The position numbers and the translations under genes were made by a program. Shown here one piece after another: positions 46,070 to 57,579 of a DNA stretch of 64,000 nt. Every line of letters begins with the position of its first letter. The first letter of the stretch is position 1. Source of the DNA: Ceratopteris richardii (Eukaryota > Streptophyta > Polypodiopsida > Polypodiales > Pteridaceae); NCBI GenBank assembly GCA_020310875.1, contig CM035407.1, positions 223,516,545 to 223,580,544 on the forward strand, written 5' to 3'. Below the pieces are notes generated by a model that ran no database searches, was not told the DNA's origin, and was given only the letters and a program-made list of their open reading frames with translations.

Positions 46070-47110
46070 CAAAAGGTTAGAAGAAAAAGCATGGCATCAG
46101 CTACTAAGAATCCTTTGATCCTATAGCTTGTTTCACCATAATTTTCATCATGCTAGCACTTAAGACTCATTTTCATTGGCTCATATATTAGTTATATGCA
46201 AAGAGTGCTTTCCCCAATGATTCTCTTTTAGACAAATTCTATGCAGATTGACCCAAGGGATTTGGGGTTAAAGTATAAAGAAGATTAGGTATATAGGCTT
46301 CATGAAACCTTCTAGGACTCAAGCATGCACCTCATGTTTAGTACAAAAATTACACTCCTTCTTGGAGGCCAATCATGTTTTCACCAAAATGTTTTAGATG
46401 CAAACATGATTCTTTGCTTGCAACCATCACCTTATGTGTATATGATCTTATCTTGATTGATTATACTATTGACCACATGCAGTTTCTCATGAACCAAATT
46501 CATCAAGATTATTATCATGAATCAACTTAGATTACTTCACTACTTCGTATGCATGTAGGTTTGCTAGCTACATGAAGGTATACTTCTTTATCAGAAGAAG
46601 TATCATTATGATCTCTTTCCAAGTATCACACCAACCAATTTTGCATACCTCTACACCTTTAAGGCCAAACACCAAACTCACTTTAGAGGATACAAGGCCA
46701 CTTATGAATGTGCATGACTATAAATAGATTTTTGGATCTTTACTTTAATTAGTCAATACTTGACCTAAGATCTCATATGCAATAAGTGTTCTTAGTCAAT
46801 TCTCCCATCATCCTCATAAAAAACCTAGCAAGCTTCCTAGAGACTATTGTGATACTTGACCCTCACTTGGCATCATGATCTTTGGTACAGAGAGGGAATT
46901 GATCTAGTTGGATAATTTTCGTTGAGCTAGGGATCCAAAATCTCACCATTCCACTTAAAGATATATATTCCTACTTGGATTACGTGCCCTTTTTTGGCAA
47001 GTAAGAAGAAGTCCATAGTTGATCTTTCATACATGGGGGTAGAGTACCAAGCGTCTTGTTTTCTAGCAAATGAGGCCATTTTGAATTGTTATTTATTATT
47101 GGACATTGGA
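46070..47110 (+). pseudogene. Copia-7 RT and RNase H, degenerate
   Basis: The first 160 bp match the RT of Copia-1 at 14920-15060, so the two are the same family. RT continues with traces of GLKQAPRAWY and a segment NVLDANMILCLQPSPYVY (about 46390-46450). RNase H relics follow: ISYAISVLSQFSHHPHK (about 46770-46820), a GYIFxLG-like stretch, FLASKKKSIVDLSYMGVEYQ (about 47000-47055) and ANEAILNCYL. Stops are frequent throughout. Confidence 0.7.
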
Positions 47111-47149
47111 ATTTTTTAGGAATATCTTAGAAGATGATCATAACGCCCG

Positions 47150-47400
47150 AAAACAACTTAGAAAGGCGATTTCAACACCCCTCTTCAAGTCTCAACTTTA
47201 ATTCCTTGATGGTATATATGTTTTCAAGCCTTGAAGCTTTAGCCCATCCAATTCTTTGGTAAACATATCTCCATATGTTCCCTTAGTAATCACATGCTCC
47301 ACCTTTACACCCTTTGATGTGGCCTTCCCTCTCATAAGTGTTAGTGCACCTCTATCTACTTTGACCTCGCATGGAACATAAGATTTGAGGCAATCATAGG
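47150..47400 (-). pseudogene. Possible copia RNase H tail
   Basis: The - strand reads VKVEHVITKGTYGDMFTKEL and DGLKLQGLKTY, resembling the copia C-terminal VxHVPTxxxxADMFTKxLxxxKF pattern, then DLKRGVEI. It is short and isolated, and the LTR it should precede is not identifiable. Confidence 0.45.
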
Positions 47401-48004
47401 CTACTTAGATTGTCACAATAGATGGGTACCTATTTCAAATACACATCAAGATCAATGAAAAATATATTGATCCACATTAGAAGTTTTTAAAAGTCCACAT
47501 CCGTTGAGCATGAGAAGAAACTATGCACTTGAGAGAAATGCACAAGAATCCATCAAGTAAAACGATGGAAGTGAAGATGATTCTATGTGGGAGACTGCAA
47601 GTGTCCTACCAAATTGATTAATGCATTCAACAATGACAAGAGGAGAATCTAAAAAGATATGAATCTTGCTCTATATAGGAAAGCCATGCGGCGGATGGAC
47701 ACACATGTTACGACCATTATTTCTTGCACCACTTTTGCAAAAAAAAATATTCTTCAAATGGATAATATTATTATGAAGTAAAATACAAGAGATATTTGTC
47801 CAAGGGTCGATGCATAGCCCAAATTTTTTTATTCTTAGATAAATGCTTTTAGAAAAACATTTGGAAAAACCTAAGGTTCCATCATAATAACTAATTTTTT
47901 TTAAATATATCTTTAAAGGAATAAATAAAGGAAATCAAGTGCAAGTGGAGAGAGCTTATCCACATATTCTTGTGTGGTTATCATACTCTACTTGGACTAT
48001 GGTG
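47401..48004. other. No recognisable feature
   Basis: AT-rich sequence with no domain or repeat that I can identify, up to the target-site duplication of Copia-8. It is the left part of the site into which Copia-8 inserted. Confidence 0.6.
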
Positions 48005-48009
48005 CACTT

Positions 48010-49076
48010 TGTTGGTGCAAATGTCCAAGCCTTCACATTTGGCTTAGCATAGAGGACTATCACTTGATGAAGCATGTGAACCTTGGCTTGTAACACTTGA
48101 TCATTTACCAATTGTAAAAGATTAAAACCTTGAAGATCCCTTCAAAAGCCTAAATCTTATGAGGGTAGAAAGAATAATTAGCCACAAGTTCATTTGAGAC
48201 AATAACTCCTAAATCAAGGGAAGTAACTTTTAGTTGGATCCAAGTTTGAATTCAAATTTAAAACTTAGAAGCAAACTTTTATAAAAAGGACTTGTAAATC
48301 TCGCAGATGTAGTGTCTCATATGTGGCCTCATTGAGAGCTCATTTCTTGATCATTTGTAAGACTTGAGAGGCTCACATCATAGCTCACTCAGTCCATCAT
48401 CATTAAACATCATTATAATGCCAATGATTTTGTACAATCATGTTTTATAATACATATACTTTATTGAACATCTCTGTCTACTTCTCTGCTATGACTACTT
48501 AGAACAGTCAACATTCTCTAATCCTATCTCAGTGAAATCTGAACCATTTTGGTTGGTCTATAGCTTGTTGGAACCAGATTAAAGTCTACTTTGTGTTGTC
48601 AAAATATCAAGGCATTTGGTTCAGCCGTCTAGGAGAAATAGTCATGGAAATTCTCACTGGTCATTTACTTGTTAGTCCCTAAAAAATCGAGGGTAAGCTT
48701 TGGTTTGCTAAACTTATTTCTCAGAGCATAGTTGATCATTTTAGATGATTCCACTTGAAATCATTAGCTATCTAAGCTAATTGAATCCCCTCAAAAGTAA
48801 TTTCATCAATTGTTACTTTACTATGAGCATTGAGTAAAAGAACTAGCAGGTGTATGGACTAAAATAACAAGTTTTTGTGACGCTAGCTATTCATGAAGTA
48901 GTCTGTTTTGATTCAATTGTTTCAAGCATCAACTCCAAAGTACATAAAGTACTTTCTTGGTGTCATTTGCAAGCTAAAAGGGCCTACTATCCAACTCTGA
49001 ATTGTATTAGGGCAAGTACAAAGCAGGTTTTAGCAGTACCACCTCACCTTGAGGTATCCATCCATCTCTTCCAACA
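48010..49076 (+). repeat. Copia-8 5' LTR
   Basis: Starts TGTTGGTGCAAATGTCC and ends CTCTTCCAACA. It is closely similar to the 3' LTR over its full length. Target duplication CACTT lies immediately upstream. Confidence 0.96.
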
Positions 49077-49077
49077 A

Positions 49078-49092
49078 TGGTATCAAGCAAGT
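49078..49092 (+). promoter_or_regulatory. Primer-binding site of Copia-8
   Basis: TGGTATCAAGCAAGT one base after the LTR. The first eight bases (TGGTATCA) match the Met-type site; the rest suggests another tRNA or decay. Confidence 0.8.
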
Positions 49093-49101
49093 TGAGGTAA
49101 A

Positions 49102-50145
49102 ATGGGATATGGTTTCCCTTCATTCATTGATAAATTGGACATGAATAATTATCCAACATGGTCCTTGAGGATGAAGACCTATCTACAAGGAAGGCATCTC
49201 TATGGATACATATCAGGAGATGAGGAGATGCCCATATTCAGAAGCAAAGGTCAACCTAATAGCGAAGAGCTAGAAAGACTCAACTCATGGTGTGCCAAAG
49301 ATGCTTTAGCCAGGTCATATCTACTCAACTCTATTTTTGACTTCCTTCTTCCTCACATCAAGAATTGCAAAACTTCCCAAGAGACTTGGGATACTCTATC
49401 TTCATACTTTTCTTCCAATACAAGAGCTAGGAAAAATCAATTATGGATGGAGTTTCTACTCAAAGGAAGCAACCTAAGCAGAATGTTTTAGAGTATGTGA
49501 CCAAAGTAAAGTATGTGGCTGATCAATTGGCAAGCATAGGAGAGGAGATTGAAGAGGAGCAAATAATGAGACAAATAATCAATGGCATCAAGGTAGATGA
49601 TAAGTGGGAATCTTTCACAACCCGCAATGGATCTTTATATGGATATGCAAATCCCTGATCTTACCACTCTCATGGGGCAACTCTTTACCCATGAAGCCAA
49701 TCTCAACAAAAATGGTGAATCATCAAGAGGTAACAATTCTTGTACCCTGTATACAGATAAAGGAAAGTCTAAGGGTAAAGGAAAGAGCAAGAAAGCTCAA
49801 GACGAAAGTACTACTTCTCAAGCTAACTATGTAGGAAGAGGTAGGAATTCAAGAGGAAGGGGCAAAGGAGGTAAGAAAGGTAGGGGGAGACCTTTCAACT
49901 CTTCCCCATGAAATATATGTGGATTGTCTAATCACACAACAAATGAGTGTTATAGGCACTTCAAGAACTAGAGAGGAAGAGGATTTCAAAGAGGCGACTA
50001 CTCACAATCAAGAGAAAAATTCAACCACAATCAAGGATACAACCATGGCTACAACAACAATTACAACAACAATTATCAAGGAGGATACAAATCAAGAAAA
50101 GGCTTCAAGAACTATACAGAGTATCAAGAGGATTCTCTTCTCATT
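49102..50145 (+). pseudogene. Copia-8 gag
   Basis: ATG at 49102, ten bases after the primer-binding site: FIDKLDMNNYPTWSLRMKTY, HLYGYISGDEEMP, IKNCKTSQETWDTLSSYFSS. A frameshift near 49460 moves the reading to LEYVTKVKYVADQLASIGEE and MRQIINGIKVDDKWESF. A second, near 49640, returns it to LTTLMGQLFTHEANLN and a lysine/glycine-rich nucleocapsid stretch. After a stop at 49909 comes the zinc knuckle CGLSNHTTNEC, a shortened CX2C-type unit, then an asparagine/tyrosine-rich tail. Confidence 0.9.
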
Positions 50146-51687
50146 ATGAACATGACATCAAAACAATGTATGAATTATGAGCACCTCTTCTATATTGACT
50201 CAGGTTGTTCAAACCATGTAGCAGGCAATGTAGCTCTCCTTTCTGATCTTGAGGAGCCCAAAGGAAAGCACCAAGTGCAGACAGATGATGATACCAAGCA
50301 TTCACTTGTTAAGGTAGGAAATGTCGAAACGCTTGATGGGAATAGGAATCTATTGAGCAGAGTTCTTTATGTACCTACTATCACAAAGAATTTGATGAGT
50401 GTCGGATAGATAGTGGAAAAGGATTTGCTGCTTAGGTTCAATAAATTTGGAGCTTTTGTGGAGGACCCCAACATGGATTCAGAAGAATTGCCAAGGGGAA
50501 ACATTGCACTTTACAATTATAAGGATCAAACTTTGTCTGAGTTAGAGATATGGCACAAAAGATTAGGGCAGATTGGTGAGAGAACATTGAAGCAAATATT
50601 TAGAGATCAATGTGTACTTGGGATACCTAATGTATCCAAGCAACATATGATCTATAAATGTGGTGCATGTCAGTTTGGTAAATCACACAAGTTGCCTTTT
50701 ACAAAGAAAGGTTATATGCATGAGGATTATTTAGAACTTGTCCACACAGATGTGTGGGGAGCAAGCAAGGACCCTTCAATTTCAGGCTCAAGGTACTATG
50801 TGTCATTTCTTGATGATTTCAGTAGGTGGACTATCTTGTATTTCATGAAACATAAGGATGAAGTGTTCAGTTGTTTCCAGAAATATCTTGCACTTGTGGA
50901 AAATCAAACAGGAAAAAGCTTAAAGAGGACAAGGTCAGATGGAGGAGGTGAGTACTTCTCCAATGATTTTGCTTCATTTTTGCAGGACAGAGGTATCAAA
51001 AGGGAGATCACTACTAGATATACTCCTGAGAAAAATGGAGTAGTAGAGAGGAGGAACATATTGATTGTGGAAGCAGCTAGAGCAATGCTAAATGAAAAGA
51101 AGTTGCCTAATTACTTGTGGGCAGAGAGTGTTTCTAATACCACTTATCTTATTAACAGGCTACCTTCTAAGTCCCTAGATGGGATGACCCCCTATGAGGC
51201 ATGGCATGGTAGGAGACCATCACTTGAACATTGCATAATATTTGGTTGTGTTGCTTATGTGCATGTTCCATCTCAAATCAGAGGTAAGTTGGACCCTAAG
51301 GCAGAGAAATGCATCTTCATAAGGTATGATATAAATAAAAAAGGATATAGGTTTTATAATCCATCCAAAAAAGGATTTATGGTCAGTAAAGATGTTGTGT
51401 TTGATGATAATGATTCTTGGTTTGAAAGTGAATGCATCAATGTCAAATTGCCATATGACTTGGAAGAAGAATTTCCAAGCCTCACCAAGGAGGAGCCAAG
51501 CACAATTGAAGACATCAAATCAGATGATGAGGACACCATCAACTTGGAAGAATTTAAAGCATGGAAATCAAAGGGCAAGGACAAGATGAAGAGGTTGGAG
51601 GAAATACTTGAGTCATCCAACCAAGCCATAAGGAGATCACGAAGAGAGAGTAAGAAGCCAATCACTATGGGTATGATACTTCATTAG
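50146..51687 (+). pseudogene. Copia-8 protease and integrase
   Basis: Protease: LFYIDSGCSNHVAGNVALL (DSG intact), SRVLYVPTITKNLMSVG, then a stop at 50408. Open from 50413: pre-integrase IWHKRLGQIGE and CGACQFGKSHKLPF. Integrase core: LELVHTDVWGASKD (Asp), TRSDGGGEYFSNDF (Asp), EKNGVVERRN (Glu), so the D-D-E residues are present. Then come YEAWHGRRPSLEHCIIFGC, EKCIFIRYD and an acidic linker. It has the same architecture as Copia-3, and the two are clearly related. Confidence 0.93.
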
Positions 51688-53296
51688 TCACTAAGCATTC
51701 TATTTATCTTGCTAAGGATTCATCACTTGAAGAACCTTCTTCATATGAAGAAGCAAGTACCAAAGCAGAATGGAAGGAGGCATGGATGAAGAAATACAAG
51801 CACTCCATGAGAAAGACGCTTGGGAGCTAGTACCCAAGAAAGCATCAATGAAGGTAATTGGTTCCAGGTGGATTTACAAAATCAAAAGGAACTCAGATGG
51901 ATCCATAAACAGGTATAAAGTTAGGCTTGTGGCTAAGGGTTTTGCACAAACCCAAGGAGTAGATTATGAAGGAACTTTTTCACCTATGGCTAAGATACCA
52001 ACCATCAGAGTATTGGTAAGTGTAGCTTTATCTAGAAATTGGAATATGTATCAACTAGATGTAAAAAATGCCTTTCTCAATGGGTGGATTTCAGAGGAGG
52101 TTTACATGGCTCAACCTCCTGGTTATGAAGATCCAAACAAGGTAAATCATGTATGCAAATTGAACAAAGTTGTTGATGGTTTGAAGCAAGTACCTAGGGC
52201 ATGGAATCATAGGTTAACAACCTATCTTCAAGACCAAGGATTCATGATGAGCAAGGTAGATTCTTCTCTTTTTGTCAAGAGGAGTAATTAAAAAATGATA
52301 TATTTATGTTTATATGTGGATGACATCATTCTTACAGGTAGTGATGCCAATGGCATCAAACAAATAAAAAACCAGATGATGTAGGAGTTCACTATTAGTG
52401 ACCTAGGTAGGGTTTCTGAAATATTTTCTTGGACTGGAGTCAGTATACACCAACTCTGGAATCTATATCACTCAAAGGAAATATGTGCAAGACATGTTGA
52501 AGGAGTTCCACTTGGAGAATGCAAACGTAGCTAGCACTCCTATGGAGATAAATCATAAATTAAGTGCTCATGAAGGTGATTTCCTTGAAGACATTGCAGG
52601 TTATCAAAGCATACTTGGGAGTCTAAACTATGCAGCCTTAATAAGGATTGACATATGTTATGGAGTAAGTGTTCTGAGCCAATTCATGCATAAATCTAGA
52701 GCACCTCATTTGGAAGCTACTAAAAGAATTTTGAAGTACCTCAAGAGTACTCAAAATCAAGGTCTTTACTTCCCATACACATCAGATATGGACATCAAGT
52801 TGTACTCAGATGCAGATTGGGTGGGATGTAAGGATGACAAAAGAAGTACTTTTGGATATTTATCTTTTGTTGGTGATAAACCTATTTCATGGTCTTCAAA
52901 GAAGCAACCAACTAGTTCTCTATCTTCAACAGAGGTTGAATACAGGGGATTCGCGAATGCTACACAAGAAGGTATTTGGATTATATTGCTCTACTCAAAT
53001 TTGGAACTTCACACTCATTCACCAATGATCTTTGGTGATAACAGTAGTCTTTGCATCTTGTAGCCAATCCCATTTACCATGCAAGAACCAAGCAAATAGA
53101 AGTGCACTATCACTATGTTAGAGAGAAAATCTTGAGCAAAGAGATACAATTAGCATATGTATCTACAAATATGCAATGTGCTAATTTTTTAACCAAAGCA
53201 CTTGATGCTACTAAGCTCTACACATTTAAAACCATGATTGGATTGCAGGATATTCAAGAAGATTGATGAAGCAATGCAAGCCAAGATGTTTGGCTT
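51688..53296 (+). pseudogene. Copia-8 reverse transcriptase and RNase H
   Basis: RT (51770-52291): KDAWELVPKKASMKVIGSRW, SINRYKVRLVAKGFAQTQG, YQLDVKNAFLNGWISEEVY, NKVVDGLKQVPRAWNH. After a stop comes CLYVDDIILTGSDANG (about 52305). Frameshifts lie near 52400-52480. RNase H: YGVSVLSQFMHKSRAPHLEA, IKLYSDADWVGCKDDKRST, ISWSSKKQPTSSLSSTEVEY. At 53051 it shifts to NPIYHARTKQIEVHYHYVRE, CANFLTKALDATK and the end near 53266. Confidence 0.92.
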
Positions 53297-53306
53297 GAGG
53301 GGGAGT

Positions 53307-54371
53307 TGTTGGTGCAAATGTCCAAGCCTTCACATTTGGCTTAGCATAGAGGACTATCACTTGATGAAGCATGTGAACCTTGGCTTGTAACACTTGATCA
53401 TTTACCAATTGTAAAAGATTAAAACCTTGAAGATTCCTTCAAAAGCCTAAATCTCGTGAAGGTAGAAAGAATAATTAGCTACATTTTCATTTGAGAGAAT
53501 AACTCCTAAATCAAGGGAAGTAAATTTTAGTTGGAGCCAAGTTTGAATTCAAATTCAAACTTAGAAGCAAACTTTTATAAAAAGGACTTGTAAATCTCAT
53601 GGATGTAGTGTCTCATATGTGGCCTCATTGAGAGCTCATTTCTTGATCATTTGTAGGACTTGAGAAGCTCACATCATAGCTCACTTAGTCCATCATCATT
53701 GAGCATCATTACAATGCCAATGATTTTGTACAATCATGTTTTATAATACGTATACTTCATTGAACATCTCTGTCTACTTCTCTACTATGACTACTCAGAA
53801 CAATCAACATTCTCTGATCATATCTTAGTGAATTCTCAACCATTTTGCATGACCTATAGCTTGTTGGAACTAACTTGAAGTCTACTTTGAGCTGTCAAAA
53901 TCTCAAGGCATTTGGTTCAGCCATCCGGGAGAAATATTCATCGAAATGCTCACTAGTTGTTTACTGGTTAGTCCCTAAAAAATGAGGGGTAAGCTTTGGT
54001 TTGCTACACTCATCTCAGAGTATAGTTGATCATTTTAGATGATTCCACTTGCAATCATTAGCAATCTAAGCTAATCAATTCCCTCAAAAGGAATTTGATC
54101 AATTTTTACTCTACTATGAGCACTGAGCAAAATAACGAGTAGGTGTATGGACTAAAATAGCAAGTTTTTGTGACACTAGCTATTCATGACGTAGTGTGTT
54201 TTGGTTCAATTGTTTCAAGAATCAACTCCAAAGTACATAGGTACTTTCTTGGTGTCAGTTGCAAGCTAAAAGTGCCTACTATCCAACTCTGAATTGTATT
54301 AGGGCAGGTACAAAGTAGGTTTTAGCAGTACCACCGCACTTCCTTGAGGTATCCATCCATCTCTTCCAACA
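53307..54371 (+). repeat. Copia-8 3' LTR, with polypurine tract at 53296-53305
   Basis: TGAGGGGGAG precedes TGTTGGTGCAAATGTCC. The LTR ends CTCTTCCAACA and is followed by CACTT. Confidence 0.96.
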
Positions 54372-54376
54372 CACTT

Positions 54377-54611
54377 CCATTAAGCTTGATTGTACTTGTA
54401 CTATGTGTGTGTGCATGTTGATGATGAAGAATCCATCATGGACGGTGACTCAATAAATACAAACATATAAGCTTCACTATGAAAGTGATGGCTTATGTAT
54501 TCTTACGGATAATTTCTTCAATGTGTATGGAGGTTATGTTCATACTAATTCTTCTTATATGAATAATATTAGAGTTTAAATCATGAATTCATGTTCATCC
54601 TTGGTGGTGTA
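54377..54611. other. No recognisable feature
   Basis: The right part of the Copia-8 target site. I find no domain, LTR or RNA gene. Confidence 0.55.
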
Positions 54612-54995
54612 TGTTGAGATATCAAGCTCAACATGTGATGATCCAGGATGACACGTACCAATTTTTCGTTTCTCTGACATGTATAGTGGTCATGCCGGTA
54701 TATGTAAGGGATACTTCATTGAGATTTATTAGATTTATCTACCGAGAGTGATGGCACATTTGTTTCTTACCAGCTCACTCATTCACGGACATTAGGTTTT
54801 TCTTATGTACTGGTCTTTATATATTGCACTGGTTGTATTCTTGTTTTTAGGTCATTCTTGTACATTCCTTTTATGTAATAGAAGAAGAAGAAGAAGAAGA
54901 AGATCATTCTTCCTTGCCTCAATCTGTGTGTGTGCTTCTCCTTGAGAGTGAGAGTGTGTGTGTGAGCTCTCTTCCTTATCTCCTTCCTCGTGACA
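54612..54995 (+). repeat. Orphan copia 5' LTR (Copia-9)
   Basis: Begins TGTTGAGATATCAAGC and ends TCGTGACA before a perfect primer-binding site. A TATA-like CTTTATATATTG lies at about 54814. A (GAA)7 run sits at 54881-54902. No 3' counterpart is in the window. Confidence 0.82.
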
Positions 54996-55135
54996 TGGTA
55001 TCAGAGCCAGGTTGGCTGTAGAGAGCTCGTGGAGAAGGCGACGGTGAAGACTACGCGGCAAGGCGTGGAGAAAACGCGATTTCACAAATGGCCTCCGTTT
55101 GCTACAAAAATCATCGTGAAGGTTGAAGATCTCAA
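54996..55135 (+). promoter_or_regulatory. Primer-binding site and truncated leader of Copia-9
   Basis: TGGTATCAGAGCCAG (54996-55010) is a perfect Met-type site. The leader that follows (GGAGAAGGCGACGGTGAAG and on) is cut off at about 55135, where - strand Gypsy-3 coding takes over. No gag survives. Confidence 0.85.
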
Positions 55136-55149
55136 AATATTGTCGAGAG

Positions 55150-55838
55150 TTATCCCTAGTGAACATACATTCATGACTGTGTTCATTAGAGTGAATTTTT
55201 GGCTCGATGCTTGCAGCTTTGATTGGTCGTTCGTCTAGCAAACTGAATACTTCATGATGTCCTATCCTGGCTGAGATGTATCCTAAAGCCAATTGAATGG
55301 TCACCTCATATTCGTATATCCAGTCTTGATCTAACACTACATCTTCGAGTAAATCCTGATCATGACACACTAATAGCTTCTGTTCCATAGTGTTGTTGCC
55401 AAGATGTAGAGGTAAGGTGATTTCACCTATACATTGAGTAATTGTTCCTCCTATTCCTATCAACTGTGCCATCGATGGACGTAATTCCTCCTTGAGTTTC
55501 TAAGTCAGAGAAAGTTTGATACAGCTTATGGCGGCTCCTGTGTCAATGAGAGCATCCACTAAGTGGTACTCCGTTTTACCCGCTCCCAAATTCAAATATG
55601 GTTGTGTTCTCTGTGGACCTAGGTTTTTAGTGGCTCTAAAATTAGCCATTGGGATGAGTTCTTCTCCTAATCGATATCTCTCATCTCTCTCTCTCATCCA
55701 CTCTTTTCGTTTCTTCATTCGTTCTAGTGCTTCCTGTCTCGCTTCTTCTCGTATCCTTTCCTCCTCGATGCGTCTATTCTTGCCCTTGATTAATCGTGAC
55801 ATTGTCTCTTCAGCCAACGGTTCTAGATATTTTTTCAC
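55150..55838 (-). pseudogene. Second retropepsin-like domain located after integrase in Gypsy-3
   Basis: It follows the integrase C-terminus in continuous reading: ISGCRVKKYLEPLAEETM, then a highly charged, probably helical segment (IEEERIREEARQEALERM, KKRKEWMRERDERYRLG), then YHLVDALIDTGAAISCIKLS. Here DTGA (55544-55533) has the form of an aspartic-protease active site. After one in-frame stop (55500) it continues LIGIGGTITQCIGEITLPLH, a flap-like GIGG, and VVLDQDWIYEYEV, matching the ILGxDWL element near the end of retropepsins. The canonical protease of this element lies elsewhere (DSG, around 59960). The reading ends near 55150 at the Copia-9 leader. It could be an accessory protease, a nucleocapsid-processing duplicate, or gag-protease of another element fused by chance; the direct continuation from integrase argues against the last. 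Confidence 0.72.
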
Positions 55839-57579
55839 TCGACATCCACTGATATAGTTTGGTAATACTTCCCCATCTAGGATTGCTAAGCTGATGGCTC
55901 CACTTGTCGATATACGATTGATGATTAATGGGCCATCCTCTCTTCTACAACTTCTTAGCGTGTTGTTTCAAGGTATATACCAAAACTAAATCTCCTTCCT
56001 TCAAATTTTTGTCTTTAATGTGAGCATCAAAGTAGGCTTTCTGTCGCCGTTTAGCGGCATAAATGCCTGCTACTGCTTGTAACCTAGTTTTGTGAAGCCT
56101 TTCTGTTTGATCCAATTGAGCTAATAGTTCATGTCCCGTCCACTCGTAAGTGGTTGCTACTCTGAGAGTGGGAATTAAGAAATCAATTGGTAAAATAGCA
56201 TTTTGTCCATACACTAAGTTAAAAGGAGTAGTGCCTATGGCGGTTTTGTCGGCTACTCGAAATGCCCATAAAGCATGATGTAATTTCTTATCCTAATCAG
56301 ATCTACCATTGTTCACAATTTTTGTGAGAACTGTACACAAGATTTTATTCGAACTTTCGGCTTGCCCATTGGCTTGTGGGTGATAAGGAGCTGATTTCTT
56401 ATGAATCACCAAGAATTCATTCAGTAAGGCTTCTATAACTTCATTCATAAAGTGCGTACCTCTATCACTCACAATTTCTATCGGTAGTCCAAATCTAGTG
56501 AAAACGTTCTCAAAGAGAAATTTGGCCGTAGTTCTTGCGTCATTTTTCTTGGTTGCTTTGGCTTCAACCCATTTGGTCAGATAGTCTGTGGCTACAATTA
56601 TATATTCGGCATGGGATCCTTTCGCTGGTGGGCCAATAGGTCCTATGAAGTCTATTCCGCATTTAGTGAAAGCTCTGGCACTCATCATGGGTCTCAGTGG
56701 CATCTCATCTCTTCTAATTGGATATTTTGTTCGTTGACAAGTATCACATCGTTGCACATATGTTACGGCATCTTGATGTAGGGTTGGCCACCACATGCCA
56801 GCAAAGAGGATCATTTTTGCTGTTTTATCTGCAAAGAAGTGTCGTCCTGCAGCTCCTGTATGTGCCATCTCTAAAACAGCAAGATATTCGTCTTCATGAA
56901 AGCATAATCGTAATTGAGTATCTCTCCCTCGCTTGAAAAGTTGTTTTCCTATAATGGCATAATCCTTGCTCTGTTCTACAAGTGCACGTTTCCTTGCTGA
57001 AGTGGCTCCTTCTGGGTATTCTTGGGTCTTTAAGAATTTTACCAGAGGCATGCTCCATCTCGGTGCTACTGTGGAGTAGCATAGAGTGGATTTCTCTTCT
57101 GGATTTTGTTCTTGACAGGTTTGGCAGGCTGATACATAGTTATGTGCATCCCTTTGCATGGTTGGCCAATATATGCCTAATCTCCTCAGGGTTTTCCATG
57201 TTCCATTTGCATTCAAATGAGTTTTCCATTGATTTACATGTGCTTTCTGAAGCCACATTTCCTGTTCCTCCTCTTCAACGCATCTCATTAGCAATCCACT
57301 TGAATCTTGGTGATACAAGCTTCCTGCAATGATATGAAGTTTTTTAGTCTTCCAAAGGTCTTGGGTTCGGTTTGGTGTGATCCCATCTTTAGGTCCATGC
57401 GTGAGTATAGGGATCAACTTTTCTGCCCATTGGGGACATACTTCCAGGTTAAAAAGGTACGTATCTGGCAGATCATCTGGTACTCCTATGGGTGGTTCTC
57501 CATGGGTCATTCTTGATAAGTGATCTGCTCTTATGTGGGTATTTCCTTTCTTGACTACTACCTCAAAATCAAATTCCAT
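55839..57579 (-). pseudogene. Gypsy-3 RNase H end and integrase with two HHCC modules
   Basis: The 428-codon ORF 57579-56293 starts inside RNase H (FEVVVKKGNTHIRADHLSRM). Residues 84-156 form a first zinc module (His114, His121, Cys152, Cys155). Residues 211-282 form a second (His240, His247, Cys278, Cys281), with identical spacing and the shared motif YWPTxxxDAxxYVxxCxTCQ or WWPTxxxDAxxYVxxCxTCQ. The catalytic core follows: Asp310 (CGIDFIGP), Asp372 (SDRGTHF), Glu408 (NGQAESSN), giving D-D-35-E. After a single stop at about 56290 the reading continues LVYGQNAILPIDF, KRRQKAYFDAHIKDKNLKEG and VYTLKQHAKKL. A frameshift near 55930 leads to the GPY/F-like DGPLIINRISTSGAISLAI. Confidence 0.9.

Larger units (their letters stand above)
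48010..54371 (+). mobile_element. Copia-8: complete Ty1/copia element with target-site duplication, 6.4 kb
   Basis: LTRs 48010-49076 and 53307-54371 (1067 and 1065 bp), a Met-type primer-binding site, gag, protease, integrase, RT, RNase H and a polypurine tract. It is flanked by a perfect 5-bp duplication, CACTT, at 48005-48009 and 54372-54376. The gene order is copia (integrase before RT). Coding frames contain several stops and shifts, so it is not autonomous. It is the only insertion in the window with both ends and the target duplication preserved. Confidence 0.96.

Noticed and set aside
54852..55149. The C-terminal part of the - strand frame 55472-54852 as extra protein of the second retropepsin
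   Set aside because: Below about 55140 the frame is antisense to the Copia-9 leader and LTR; its leucine run is the complement of a GAA repeat.
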